Made by a program: the position numbers and the translations under genes. From Clostridium_AT stratigraminis (lineage in GTDB: Bacteria > Bacillota > Clostridia > Clostridiales > Clostridiaceae): DNA of 64,000 bases. Shown one piece after another: positions 34,406 through 43,828 of this stretch (the stretch's first letter is position 1; each line of letters opens with the position of its first letter). Under the pieces are notes generated by a model. The model ran no database searches, was not told the DNA's origin, and was given only the letters and a program-made list of their open reading frames with translations. Location of the stretch: assembly GCF_045310675.1 (NCBI RefSeq), contig NZ_JBJHZZ010000001.1, positions 620,001 to 684,000 of the forward strand. The letters run 5' to 3'.

Positions 34406-36100
34406 TTAAAGCCTTGCATCATCAATATTATTTAGAAACGCTTCTATATTACCAATAACTGAAGAAACACACCCATTATCAAAAGGAGAAACTAAATTAG
34501 CAAGTTTAACCAGCTCCAAAAATGAAGCACTACCACCAGCTTTACATAGCCTTAAATAATCAGACCAAGCCTTTTCTCTATTTTCAGTGGCTTTATTAAA
34601 AAATTGGAAAGCGCAAATTTGAGCTAAGGTATAATCTATATAGTAAAAGGGTGCTTCGAAAATATGTCCCTGCTGATGCCACCATCCGCCTTTTTCTAGG
34701 TACTCATTTGTTTCATAATCTCTATAAGGTAAATATTTCTTTTCAATGTTTCTCCAGGCTTCTTTTCTTTCCATAGGAGAAGCATCAGGGTTTTCATAAA
34801 TAAAATGCTGGAATTCGTCTACGGTAACACCATAGGGTATAAATAACAGAGCTTCAGATAGATGAAAATATTTATACTTATCTACCTCTTCCTTAAAGAA
34901 TAAATTCATCCACGGATAGGTGAAAAATTCCATACTCATAGAATGAATTTCACAGGCTTCATAGGTAGGGAAGTTATATTCTGGAGTTTCATAATTTCTG
35001 CTGCTGTAAACTTGGAAGGCGTGACCAGCCTCATGAGTTAAAACATCCACATCACCAGAGGTTCCATTAAAGTTTGAAAAAATAAAGGGAGCCTTGTATT
35101 TGCTTATATAGGTGCAGTAGCCGCCTCCAGCCTTACCTCTTTTACTTATGAGGTCCATTAAATTATTTTCTACCATGAAATCAAAGAATTCCTTTGTTTC
35201 AGGTGAAAGCTCACTATACATTTCCTTACCTGAGTTTAATATGAATTCAGGATTACCATGAGGCTTAGCATTTCCACTATTAAAGGAGAATTTTTCATCA
35301 TAATATTTTAAAGAATCGAGGTTAAGTCTTAATTTTTGTCTTTCTCTAAGCTTAGTAGCTGCAGGAACTATATAATCTTTAACCTGTTTTCTAAAGTTAG
35401 AAACCATTTCAGCATTATAATCTGCTCGAAGCATTCGGGCATAGCCAAGCTCAATAAAATTCTTAAAGCCAAGCTTCTTAGCTATTTTATGTCTAACCTT
35501 TACAAGCTTATCATATATGTTATCAAATTTTTCTTCATTTTCCTTCATGAAGCTGTATTTAGCTTCATTAGCCTTTTTTCTCATATCCCTATCTGTGGAC
35601 TGCATAAATGGAGTTAATTGAGAAAGGTTCCTCTCCTCGCCTTCAAACATAATTTTTGCAGAGGCTATAAGCTTTGTATATTCGCTGGAAAGCTTATTTT
35701 CAATTTGTAAATCTTCTATTATTTCAGGAGAAAATGTTTTTAGTGTCAACTCAGCAATTGTAAACAGCTGTTTTCCCCATTTGTTTTCAAGCTCTTTTCT
35801 ATATTTAGAATTAATAAGAGCTCTATAAAAATCTGTTGTTAGACCTTGATAAATTGGCATGGTTTCATCAAAAAAATCTTGCTCTGCATCATAAAATTTA
35901 TCAGTTGTATCAATAGTGTGCCTTATACTTGCGATTTGAGCCATTGAATCAAAGTCACTTCTAAGTTTTGTTATTTTCTCCATAATGGAGTCTTGCTCTT
36001 GAAAGCTGTCAGCATTATTAAATGTCTTAAGAAGTGTTTTAAAGTTCACTTCAATTTTTTTTATATCTGGACGAGTGTATTGATAATCATTAAATTTCAC
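34406..36100 (-). CDS. M3 family oligoendopeptidase (PepF-like)
   Basis: 564 residues. GTG at 36100 is 8 nt after AAAGGCAGG; a GTG 9 nt upstream overlaps that site. The zinc signature HEAGH is in VDVLTHEAGHAFQVYSS, with the third ligand Glu in THEACEIHSM-type context (YEACEIHSMSMEFF). An N-terminal helical oligopeptidase_F domain precedes it. It cleaves cytosolic oligopeptides, and the length agrees with clostridial M3 oligoendopeptidases. Confidence 0.93.
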   Translation of the reverse strand: MKFNDYQYTRPDIKKIEVNFKTLLKTFNNADSFQEQDSIMEKITKLRSDFDSMAQIASIRHTIDTTDKFYDAEQDFFDETMPIYQGLTTDFYRALINSKYRKELENKWGKQLFTIAELTLKTFSPEIIEDLQIENKLSSEYTKLIASAKIMFEGEERNLSQLTPFMQSTDRDMRKKANEAKYSFMKENEEKFDNIYDKLVKVRHKIAKKLGFKNFIELGYARMLRADYNAEMVSNFRKQVKDYIVPAATKLRERQKLRLNLDSLKYYDEKFSFNSGNAKPHGNPEFILNSGKEMYSELSPETKEFFDFMVENNLMDLISKRGKAGGGYCTYISKYKAPFIFSNFNGTSGDVDVLTHEAGHAFQVYSSRNYETPEYNFPTYEACEIHSMSMEFFTYPWMNLFFKEEVDKYKYFHLSEALLFIPYGVTVDEFQHFIYENPDASPMERKEAWRNIEKKYLPYRDYETNEYLEKGGWWHQQGHIFEAPFYYIDYTLAQICAFQFFNKATENREKAWSDYLRLCKAGGSASFLELVKLANLVSPFDNGCVSSVIGNIEAFLNNIDDARL

Positions 36101-36241
36101 TTTAAGCACCTGCCTTTAAAAATAAATTATATTACAATTATATGTTTCTTAGGATAATTTTACAATATAACCTTAGCTTAAGCATAATTTTTAATTTAGC
36201 ATCCTATATTAAAATAGAGTAAATTAAAGGTGGGAGAAAGT

Positions 36242-36739
36242 TTGGGATTTTTTAAAGTTAAAAACAAAAGGAGTTTATTAAGTCTTATTATATTAATATT
36301 AATATCAGAAGCTGCTTTAGTATTAAGTGCCTATTTAGCAATATTCAAAATTAATACCTACAATAATTTAGTAAAGCCTATATTTGCACCGCATCCGTGG
36401 GTATATGCAGTCACATTACCTTTTGTTTATCTTGTTATGGCTTTTGCAGCCTATAGAATATGGATGCTTAGAAAGCAGAAAAAATATATAGGAAGAGCTA
36501 TAAGGTTATTTTTTATTCAATTATTTTTAAACTTCATTTGGCTAATTATATTCCTGAGATTTAGGTTGGTGGGACTTGCTTTTCTAGAGCTTATGCTAGT
36601 AATTATTTTTGTAATGCTTACAACCTTTGAATTTTTCAAGCTAGACAAATTAGCAGGTTTAGTTATGATACCATTTATTTCTTGGCTCTTTTATGCAGGG
36701 GTTATAAATTTTTCCTTTTGGATGCTGAATAATATGTAG
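36242..36739 (+). CDS. TspO/MBR family membrane protein
   Basis: 165 residues from TTG 36242, well spaced from AAAGGTGGGAG; a GTG at 36230 overlaps that site. Five membrane helices with TspO marks: NLVKPIFAPHPWVYAVTLPFVY, QLFLNFIWLIIF, DKLAGLVMIPFISWLFYAGVINFSFWMLN. TspO proteins bind porphyrins and act in stress or tetrapyrrole handling. Monocistronic, terminator at 36759. Confidence 0.9.
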   Translation: MGFFKVKNKRSLLSLIILILISEAALVLSAYLAIFKINTYNNLVKPIFAPHPWVYAVTLPFVYLVMAFAAYRIWMLRKQKKYIGRAIRLFFIQLFLNFIWLIIFLRFRLVGLAFLELMLVIIFVMLTTFEFFKLDKLAGLVMIPFISWLFYAGVINFSFWMLNNM

Positions 36740-36758
36740 GGAAAAGTTTAAATTAAAA

Positions 36759-36786
36759 GCAGGAGTTAAATAAAAACTCCTGCTAC
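36759..36786. terminator. Terminator between tspO and CotF-like gene
   Basis: AGCAGGAGTT / AACTCCTGCT perfect 10-bp stem, 6-nt A-rich loop. Convergent genes share it. Confidence 0.75.
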
Positions 36787-36790
36787 AGAA

Positions 36791-37063
36791 TTATGTTAAT
36801 TCATTAGCCATTGTAGTAACATCAGTTTTAAGTTTCTGAACATCCGCATCTGGAGCATCCTTAGTTGTATACCATCCTTTTTGTTTCATTGCATCAAAAA
36901 CCCTATACTGTGTATCTTGGGCATTTTTAAAATTATTTACCAAGGTATTTCTAAGATTTTCACAAGAAGACTCTGTTATACCAGTGCTATAAGCACTGAT
37001 AACCTGCTTCTCAGTTGTTAGTAAGTCATGCATTAAATCTTTTTCTGTAAGTTTATTATTCAT
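36791..37063 (-). CDS. CotF-like spore coat protein
   Basis: 90 residues, ATG 37063 after GGAGGTAGAATC. Ferritin-like two-helix CotF domain: LTEKDLMHDLLTTEKQVISAYSTGITESSCENLRNTLVNNFKNAQDTQYRVFDAMKQKGWY. It would be made in the mother cell and added to the coat. A related small gene lies 74 nt upstream on the same strand. Confidence 0.85.
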   Translation of the reverse strand: MNNKLTEKDLMHDLLTTEKQVISAYSTGITESSCENLRNTLVNNFKNAQDTQYRVFDAMKQKGWYTTKDAPDADVQKLKTDVTTMANELT

Positions 37064-37137
37064 GATTCTACCTCCATTACATTCTTATTATAGCTTAACA
37101 ATTTATGTACCTTGCTAAGTTTATTTTAGAAACTTGA

Positions 37138-37362
37138 TTATTGATGTGAATCTAAATATGTTTTTAAACTGTCAAAGTTTTGTTTATGAATTCGGCTTGC
37201 TTGATTACATAAACTCTTAAGGGATTGATCTGTACACATTTCAGCATATTCATTACATTTTTTAGTAAGTAGAGCTTCATAACCGATTTGATCTTGTATT
37301 ACCTTTAAGTTGTTGCTTTCAATTTGCTTATTTTGAGTATTAGTTGTTGCAGTATTAGTCAT
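37138..37362 (-). CDS. Small CotF-like coat-associated protein
   Basis: 74 residues, AAGGAGGAAATATTA ribosome binding site. The Asn/Thr-rich start is followed by one helical hairpin (IGYEALLTKKCNEYAEMCTDQSLKSLCNQASRIHKQNFDSLKTYL) resembling the C-terminal half of CotF proteins. Probably an operon with the 36791-37063 gene. The assignment rests on similarity of pattern and on the neighbour. Confidence 0.65.
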   Translation of the reverse strand: MTNTATTNTQNKQIESNNLKVIQDQIGYEALLTKKCNEYAEMCTDQSLKSLCNQASRIHKQNFDSLKTYLDSHQ

Positions 37363-37691
37363 TAATATTTCCTCCTTTATTTGTCTTTAGGCAAGATCCT
37401 GCCAACAATATTATTATTTGCATTTAAAACTTAAATATGTAGAAAAGTTAATAAAAATAAGTAGATTAAACCAGTATGAGTAATGCAATATATTGAATAA
37501 TGTTGAACAGTTAATATAGGGTATAATATACTCTCTTAAGCAGTCATGAAAACTTAATATCTTGTTTAGAATTATTTAATACTTGTCTAATGTATAATAT
37601 GTTATAATAATTTCATAAATTATATTTATCGCAAGCATCATTTCTATATACTAAATAGTTACAGCAAATATCTATAGGAGAGTGTAGTTAA
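37363..37691. other. Intergenic 329 nt, no gene seen
   Basis: AT-rich divergent region between the coat genes and a small membrane protein gene. TATAAT occurs near 37522 without a convincing -35. Otherwise nothing supportable. Confidence 0.4.
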
Positions 37692-37967
37692 ATGTTTTTT
37701 ATAAATAGTGGTAAATCTATCTTTATAATACTAGCATTGGCTATCTTGATTTTTTTGATTTTTATTAATTTCCTGCCATATATTTTACTCATTAGTGGTA
37801 TAACATGGATTATAAGCTATGTTTACAAGAAGTTTAAAAATAGAAGTCTAAGTAGAGATCCTAATATTGAAGTAAAAAAGGGCAGGTTTGAATCAAGTAA
37901 GAAAGAGGATTTTAAGGACTTTAATAAGGCCAATATTATAGATGTGGACTATACTGAAGTTAAATAA
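37692..37967 (+). CDS. Small membrane protein, function unknown
   Basis: 91 residues, TATAGGAGAGTGTAGTTAA ribosome binding site. Two hydrophobic stretches at about 8-45 (IFIILALAILIFLIFINFLPYILLISGITWIISYVY), then a charged cytoplasmic tail ending in IDVDYTEVK. I recognise no named family. Monocistronic with a strong terminator. Confidence 0.65.
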   Translation: MFFINSGKSIFIILALAILIFLIFINFLPYILLISGITWIISYVYKKFKNRSLSRDPNIEVKKGRFESSKKEDFKDFNKANIIDVDYTEVK

Positions 37968-37971
37968 TTAA

Positions 37972-38012
37972 AAAGGAACACACTGGCTTGATTCCAGTAT
38001 GTTCCTTTTATG
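37972..38012. terminator. Terminator between convergent genes
   Basis: AAAGGAACACACTGG (37972-37986) / CCAGTATGTTCCTTT (37994-38008) with one mismatch, 7-nt loop, then TTATG. Confidence 0.8.
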
Positions 38013-38021
38013 TTGACGCTG

Positions 38022-38435
38022 TTATACAATGCCATTTTCATTGAAATAGGATTTATATGCCATATCTGACTTTAAGATATGACTAACGATCCAATCTAGT
38101 ATAAAAGAAAGTATATTTGTCATCACAAGTTTTTGCTCATTTTCTAGATCTATTTTTTCTAGTTTTAAAATTTCATTAATAAAATTTTCATGTTCTTCTT
38201 TATGACTGTCTAAGCCTGTATAGTCAAGTTTTTTCATAAGCTTTTCTTCATAATCAAAGTGATAAAGTGTATAGTTTTTTAACTCAACAAAAGTATTCAT
38301 TATTTCATCATAATGATCATATCCGTCATTTACCGCTAAAATAGAAGAAATTTTATCAGCTAAATAAAAAAGTTGTTTGTGCTGATTATCAATTTCAGCT
38401 ACACTTACACTAAACTTATCATTCCATTTTATCAT
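38022..38435 (-). CDS. Bacteriohemerythrin
   Basis: 137 residues. All di-iron ligands are recognisable: His in IDNQHKQLF, His and Glu in YHFDYEEKLM, His pair in HKEEHENF, and the C-terminal His/Asp in VSHILKSDMAY. Single-domain oxygen-binding protein, cytosolic, used by anaerobes to bind or deliver O2. GGTGGTTTC upstream on the - strand is the likely ribosome binding site. Confidence 0.93.
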   Translation of the reverse strand: MIKWNDKFSVSVAEIDNQHKQLFYLADKISSILAVNDGYDHYDEIMNTFVELKNYTLYHFDYEEKLMKKLDYTGLDSHKEEHENFINEILKLEKIDLENEQKLVMTNILSFILDWIVSHILKSDMAYKSYFNENGIV

Positions 38436-38585
38436 GAAACCACCCCCGATTTATTACATAATTATACCATATAAGAATAATCATACAACATAATAAATCG
38501 AAAAAGTAAAAATTTTTGTATATTATGACATATTTTAAAGTCATTTTATAATGATTTTGCTGTAGATGGTATTAACTTAATTGCG

Positions 38586-38624
38586 AGAAAAAAGCACAAC
38601 TATTTCGTTATGCTTTTTTTAATG
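38586..38624. terminator. Terminator after rsgI
   Basis: AAAAAAGCA..AAC / GTTATGCTTTTTT imperfect stem with long T and A runs on both sides, downstream of rsgI on the - strand. Confidence 0.65.
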
Positions 38625-38635
38625 TTTTAATCTAT

Positions 38636-39458
<823 letters not shown>

Positions 39459-39466
<8 letters not shown>

Positions 39467-40142
39467 TTCTATAACCTACCTTTATATTTAAATAGGACTT
39501 TATGTAAGGGTAATCATTACTTGAGAGTATTAGAATAAGTATTAAAATATATCTTCTCCACTTCTCAATAAGTTTTCTGTTACTGCCTGTAAGAATTATT
39601 ATTTCTTTAACGGGCAGAAGCTTCTTACTTTTAATATATCCTAAAATATTCTGCTCATTGACGCATTTAAAAGCTATATTAAGTAAAGAATCTCTCGTAT
39701 CTTTATGTGATGGAGAAGATTTTATTAATGAACTGAAATCAAGCTTATATTCAGCTAGTTCCTTAGAGAATAAGGCTATTTCTTCTGATCTTCTCATATT
39801 CTCAGCATCTATATTATATTGAGTCATAGAATTTTTATTATCTATAAAATCTTTAGTCTCATCATCTTCGTCAAAAACAACATAGGGAACTTTGCTTGCT
39901 TTTCTAAAGTAATCTATTAATGCATTTTTAATTAGTACCTTGGCATAACTGTAAAAGTTCCCCTTATTTTCATCATAAGTATTACAGGCGTTGTTAAAGG
40001 CTATAAGAGAGATAGAGAGTTCGTCATCATTTTCAAAATACAGCTTTCTCTTACATATATTGTAGGTAGTATTATATATGAAAGCTTTACTCTGGGCTAT
40101 AAATTCATCTCTGTTATTCTGAGATAGCTGCACTAATTCCAT
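39459..40142 (-). CDS. sigI: RNA polymerase sigma factor SigI
   Basis: 227 residues, ribosome binding site GAGAGGTGATTTA. Region 2-like segment NDELSISLIAFNNACNTYDENKGNFYSYAKVLIKNALIDYFRK, with the SigI-type short region 4 replaced by LPVKEIIILTGSNRKLIEKWRRYILILILI. It is held at the membrane by RsgI encoded in the same transcript and controls heat or envelope/polysaccharide responses in relatives. The overlap with rsgI implies balanced synthesis. Confidence 0.9.
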
Positions 40143-40310
40143 TAAATCACCTCTCTCTAATACATATACGTATATTAGTTTATATTTAATAGGGTATCAC
40201 ATAAATTGCTGTTTGAAAATTGTTAATAATTTAGTGTAAAAGATAATGAAATTAATAAAGAAGGATGAAATTACAGAAGATTTAGTTTTCAAAATTTTTG
40301 AAAATATTTC

Positions 40311-40339
40311 TTGACACCTTTTGAAATTTATAATAATAT
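40311..40339 (+). promoter_or_regulatory. Sigma-A type promoter of orphan transcript
   Basis: TTGACA (40311-40316), 17-nt spacer, TAATAT (40334-40339). An overlapping TATAAT is at 40329 but too close to the -35. Confidence 0.65.
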
Positions 40340-40345
40340 ATATAT

Positions 40346-40446
40346 GTAAGCTGTTATTAAGCTTAAAATTGGTGTTTATTTATTAAATGAATGTGAATTT
40401 GAATGTGCAAAACCAAGAGCCCATCTGGAAACAGATGGGCTTTTAG
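40346..40446 (+). ncRNA. Candidate orphan small RNA of about 100 nt
   Basis: It runs from the predicted start after TTGACA-N17-TAATAT to the terminator at 40418-40446 and contains no gene with a ribosome binding site. A 19-codon frame from ATG 40388 runs into the terminator stem and lacks a ribosome binding site. The 5' part holds an AAGCTTAA-type AT-rich segment, with a possible GTAAGCT/AGCTTAA hairpin. Confidence 0.5.
40418..40446 (+). terminator. Terminator of orphan sRNA
   Basis: AGCCCATCTG, GAAA tetraloop, CAGATGGGCT, TTTAG. Very stable stem for this AT-rich genome. Confidence 0.85.
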
Positions 40447-40718
40447 TACTCTTTAAATCGTATATTTACATATAGAAACTTCAGCATGAAAGTTAATATA
40501 TGCATAAGAAAAGACAGAATCTCAAGTATTTTTTTCCTTTCTTTTTTTGCTAACAATATTTAAATTTCACTTATTTATATAATACTTTTAAAAATAGTAA
40601 AAATATGGTACAATATGAGTACTGCCATTGTGTAACTATTAAAATAAAGAAAATATAGAATATTCCGCAATATGTTTTTTGTAGAAAAATTATTATGAAT
40701 TTGAGGGAAGTAAATAAA

Positions 40719-41261
40719 ATGAGAAATATTTTAATAATTGAGGAAGGAAGACAAGCTTCTGGGGAAAAACTTCTTGATGAAATAAAAAAGATAATTAAAT
40801 GCCCTATAGGTGGCTATGATATTCATATTAAAAGGGATGCAGAAAATAATAAAATTAGAGAATTCAATTTAGTATCCTTATACAGTAACGAAAAAGGGAA
40901 TATTTTTTTCAAAACGGATGATGCAGCTGGTACAGATAAGTTCAATATTGAAATTTTTAATACTAAGGGAGTGGAGTTTTTACAAGAAAGTTTAAATAAC
41001 GGAGAAGTATTGATTTTTAATGAAATCGGTTACTTGGAATCAAAGGCGGAAAAGTTTACAAGAGAAGTAATTAAGGCATTAAACAGTGAAAAAGTGGTTA
41101 TTGCACTACTTAAAAAAGTTAATTGTGATTATATCAATTATATAGCTGCCAGGAAGGATGTAAGCATTTTTAGCGTTTCAGAGGATAATAAAATTTACGC
41201 AAAGGAAGGCATAATTAAATTATTAAAAGAATGGAAAATACCAATTTCACATAATGATTAA
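40719..41261 (+). CDS. THEP1-like nucleotide-binding-fold protein with degenerate P-loop
   Basis: 180 residues from ATG 40719 (GAGGGAAG 8 nt upstream); the ATG at 40695 precedes that site. The pattern follows the THEP1 NTPase family: start, GGYDIHIKRD, VEFLQESL, then a Walker B-like VLIFNEIGYLESKAEKFTREVIKAL and VVIALLKK. The P-loop position reads IIEEGRQASGEKLL, without GxxGxGK[ST], so ATP hydrolysis is doubtful. It lies 29 nt before the D-serine lyase gene and is probably co-transcribed. Confidence 0.6.
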   Translation: MRNILIIEEGRQASGEKLLDEIKKIIKCPIGGYDIHIKRDAENNKIREFNLVSLYSNEKGNIFFKTDDAAGTDKFNIEIFNTKGVEFLQESLNNGEVLIFNEIGYLESKAEKFTREVIKALNSEKVVIALLKKVNCDYINYIAARKDVSIFSVSEDNKIYAKEGIIKLLKEWKIPISHND

Positions 41262-41290
41262 CATTTAATAAAAATGAGGTGCTGCTAAAA

Positions 41291-42571
41291 TTGTTGGAAA
41301 ATGATAAAGCTGTTTTAAAGGAAATAATTAAATTAAAACCAGTGCTTTGGGAAAATTGTAAATTAATAAAGGCTGATGAAGCACTTAAAAATATTGATGT
41401 AAGCGTAAAAGAGATATATGAGGCAGATGCAAGGCTAATTAGATTTGCTGCTTTAATAAGAAGATTTTTTCCTGAAACTGAAGATGGAATAATTGAGTCA
41501 CCGCTTTTAAAGATTGAAGATATGAAAGAGAGTTCAGAGAAATATTATATTACTAATATTAATGGTAAATTATATTTAAAATGTGACAGCCATTTAAAGG
41601 TTGCTGGCTCAGTAAAAGCTAGAGGAGGAATATACGAGGTTTTAAAATATGCAGAAACACTTTGCCTAACAAATAGAATGATAACAAAAGAGAGCGATTA
41701 TTCTATAATGGCAGAAAAAAGCTTTAAAGATTTTTTTTCTAAATATACAATTGCTGTAGGATCTACAGGTAATCTTGGTTTAAGCATTGGTATTATGTCA
41801 AGAGCCTTAGGTTTTAACACCATAATTCATATGTCAAAGGATGCTAAGGAATGGAAGAAAAATCTGCTGAGAGAAAAAGGTGCTTTAGTTATAGAATATG
41901 AAGAGGATTATTCTAAGGCCGTGGAGGAAGGACGAAAACAGTGCAGCAAGGATCCTAATGCTTACTTCATAGATGACGAAAATTCAAAGGATTTATTTTA
42001 CGGCTATACAACAGCTGCCTTAAGACTTAAGAAGCAGCTAGATGAGCAGAGCATAATTGTAGATAATAAGCACCAATTATATGTTTATCTTCCCTGTGGG
42101 GTAGGTGGTGCTCCGGGAGGAATAACTTACGGTCTAAAAGCATTTTATGGAGACAATGTTCACTGTTATTTTGTGGAGCCTACCCATTCGCCATGTATGT
42201 TATTAGGCTTAATTACTGAAAACTTCAGCAAGCTCCACGTAAGGGATTTTGGAATTGACAATATTACTGATGCTGATGGACTTGCAGTAGGGTCACCTTC
42301 AGAGCTTATTTCAAATATCGTTAAAGAAATAATTGATGGAGAATATACTATTGAAGATGATGAACTTTATAGACTTCTCGCCTTACTTAAGGATAGTGAG
42401 GGAATAAAAATTGAACCATCTGCTGCAGCAGGACTTTTAGGACCTTTGCTAGTAAAAGTTAAAGATACCTCCACCCATATAGCCTGGGCAACAGGTGGGT
42501 TATTTTTGCCGGATGATATATATCTTAAATTTTATAATAAAGGTAAAAGACTCCTTAATAAAAGAGCCTAG
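41291..42571 (+). CDS. dsdA: D-serine ammonia-lyase (D-serine dehydratase)
   Basis: 426 residues from TTG 41291, 9 nt after GAGGTG; GTG 41279 overlaps that site. PLP fold-type II: the cofactor Lys is in GSVKARGGIYEV, the substrate loop is VGSTGNLGLSIG, and the phosphate-binding Gly-rich loop LPCGVGGAPGG. It converts D-serine to pyruvate and ammonia, detoxifying or using D-serine. A cotranscribed THEP1-like protein precedes it; no dsdC-type regulator nearby. Confidence 0.93.
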   Translation: MLENDKAVLKEIIKLKPVLWENCKLIKADEALKNIDVSVKEIYEADARLIRFAALIRRFFPETEDGIIESPLLKIEDMKESSEKYYITNINGKLYLKCDSHLKVAGSVKARGGIYEVLKYAETLCLTNRMITKESDYSIMAEKSFKDFFSKYTIAVGSTGNLGLSIGIMSRALGFNTIIHMSKDAKEWKKNLLREKGALVIEYEEDYSKAVEEGRKQCSKDPNAYFIDDENSKDLFYGYTTAALRLKKQLDEQSIIVDNKHQLYVYLPCGVGGAPGGITYGLKAFYGDNVHCYFVEPTHSPCMLLGLITENFSKLHVRDFGIDNITDADGLAVGSPSELISNIVKEIIDGEYTIEDDELYRLLALLKDSEGIKIEPSAAAGLLGPLLVKVKDTSTHIAWATGGLFLPDDIYLKFYNKGKRLLNKRA

Positions 42572-42655
42572 TATTTCTTAACAATAAAATACTTTTATGT
42601 CTTATATAAATATATTATAATTAATTTAAAACTTAGGATAAGTGGGGGGAATTTT

Positions 42656-42934
42656 ATGTATCATTTAAAAAACTATATGGAGATTTTAGTAGATGAAATA
42701 CTACCAGGGATGTTAGTAAATGAGGAAGGAATATGCAAATGTGACAGATGCATACTTGACATAAAAGCTATAGCATTAAATAGACTTACTCCAAAATATA
42801 TAGTAAGTGAGATTGGGGAAATATACAGAAGATATGATGATATAAGTAAGCAATTAGAAATTGATGTAATAGAAGCTATTATGAGATCTATTGAACTTGT
42901 AAAGAAATTCCCAAGGCATGATCAAATGGTGTAG
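42656..42934 (+). CDS. Late competence development protein ComFB family
   Basis: 92 residues, GGGGGGAATTTT ribosome binding site. ComFB pattern: LKNYMEILVDEILPGMLVNEEGICKCDRCILDIKAIALNRLTPKYIVS, with the paired Cys of CKCDRC expected to hold zinc. The family occurs in comF operons and as stand-alone genes; cyanobacterial members bind cyclic dinucleotides. No comFA/comFC neighbours here. Confidence 0.88.
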   Translation: MYHLKNYMEILVDEILPGMLVNEEGICKCDRCILDIKAIALNRLTPKYIVSEIGEIYRRYDDISKQLEIDVIEAIMRSIELVKKFPRHDQMV

Positions 42935-43000
42935 AAAAAGTTTAATAAAGCATCATTTAAAGAAAATATTTTTAGACATTTTTTGGATTCAAATAAAGAA

Positions 43001-43078
43001 GGGCCGTCTTTTAATACATCTCAAAGGCTATTTTAGTTTAATATTTGGGATGCACTTAAAAGAGGCTCTTTTTTAGAC
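43001..43078 (+). terminator. Long terminator after comFB-like gene
   Basis: Outer stem GCCGTCTTTTAA / TTAAAAGAGGCT with one mismatch, inner CATCTCAAA / TTTGGGATG, TTTTTT tail at 43069. It overlaps the stop of the convergent amidase gene. Confidence 0.7.
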
Positions 43079-43612
43079 GCTGATTTTCAAATAATGATAT
43101 TGTTTTACGGGCCAGGAAGTCCTGTAGGGTATGTTTAATGCTTCAAAGGAATGATGAGAGACTAGGGGCATTCCTTCAGAAAAACCTGTAACAATTGTAG
43201 AATGAAAGATCATTCCTTTATTATCTTCAAAAAAAATCACATCTCCAAGTTCAAGCTGTGAGGGACTTTGTACTTCTAATCCCTTAGGACCGGCATAATT
43301 ATTAGCCTTGCCGATTTTTAAATACCAGTAGAGAGAATGGGCTACAGCCCATGAAACTGACCAAGTATGGTCTTTTGTATTTGTACTTCCATTTTTATTG
43401 TACCACCAAGAGTGATTTGGCATGTAAGTCATAGGTGCACCGCCAGCTCTAAGACATTGGGAGATAAAATTAGCACAATCCCCGCTTGTATCATTAATAA
43501 GGGGAAAATATCTATAATTTGGATTAGGACTTAATGCATAGGTTAGTGCATAATTAACGGCATTTTCTCTTGAATAATTATTTTGTCTAAATTGATTGTA
43601 TGAATTTACCAC
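43073..43612 (-). CDS. Amidase domain-containing protein (CHAP/NlpC-like fold)
   Basis: 179 residues from GTG 43612 (AAGGTGATTAA). Putative amidase domain PF12671: AVNYALTYALSPNPNYRYF, catalytic Cys in DCANFISQCLRAGG, then SWWYNKNG, SVSWAVAHSLYWYL, LGDVIFFE and the catalytic His of HSTIVTG. No signal peptide, so it may act in the mother cell, after lysis, or be non-classically exported. Confidence 0.85.
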   Translation of the reverse strand: MVNSYNQFRQNNYSRENAVNYALTYALSPNPNYRYFPLINDTSGDCANFISQCLRAGGAPMTYMPNHSWWYNKNGSTNTKDHTWSVSWAVAHSLYWYLKIGKANNYAGPKGLEVQSPSQLELGDVIFFEDNKGMIFHSTIVTGFSEGMPLVSHHSFEALNIPYRTSWPVKQYHYLKISV

Positions 43613-43690
43613 TTAATCACCTTATAAATATTTATATTATTTAGTTTATGTAATAAATGTAAATTTGAACTCTAAAATTTAGTAAAATAT

Positions 43691-43720
43691 TAAAAGCTGT
43701 AATATATGTTACAGCTTTTA
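43691..43720. repeat. 12-bp perfect hairpin in divergent spacer
   Basis: TAAAAGCTGTAA / TTACAGCTTTTA, 6-nt loop, between the amidase and hcp genes. It could be an operator, leader hairpin or weak terminator. Confidence 0.45.
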
Positions 43721-43828
43721 ATAATAAACTTTGATAATATATTACCTGTAATCAGAAACAGCAAGCTAGATGCTTAGTTAAAAAAATAAGTAAAAATATA
43801 TTATTGATATTATATGGAGGTTTTATTT

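Larger units (their letters stand above)
40143..40718. other. Gene-free region carrying an sRNA candidate and a promoter
   Basis: Divergent spacer of 576 nt. It contains a complete promoter-to-terminator unit at 40311-40446. An extended -10 (TGGTACAAT, 40606-40614) lies before the THEP1-like gene. The rest is AT-rich without ORFs. Confidence 0.6.

Noticed and set aside
40388..40447. 19-codon ORF in the orphan transcript
   Set aside because: No ribosome binding site, and its 3' half is the terminator stem; more likely fortuitous.
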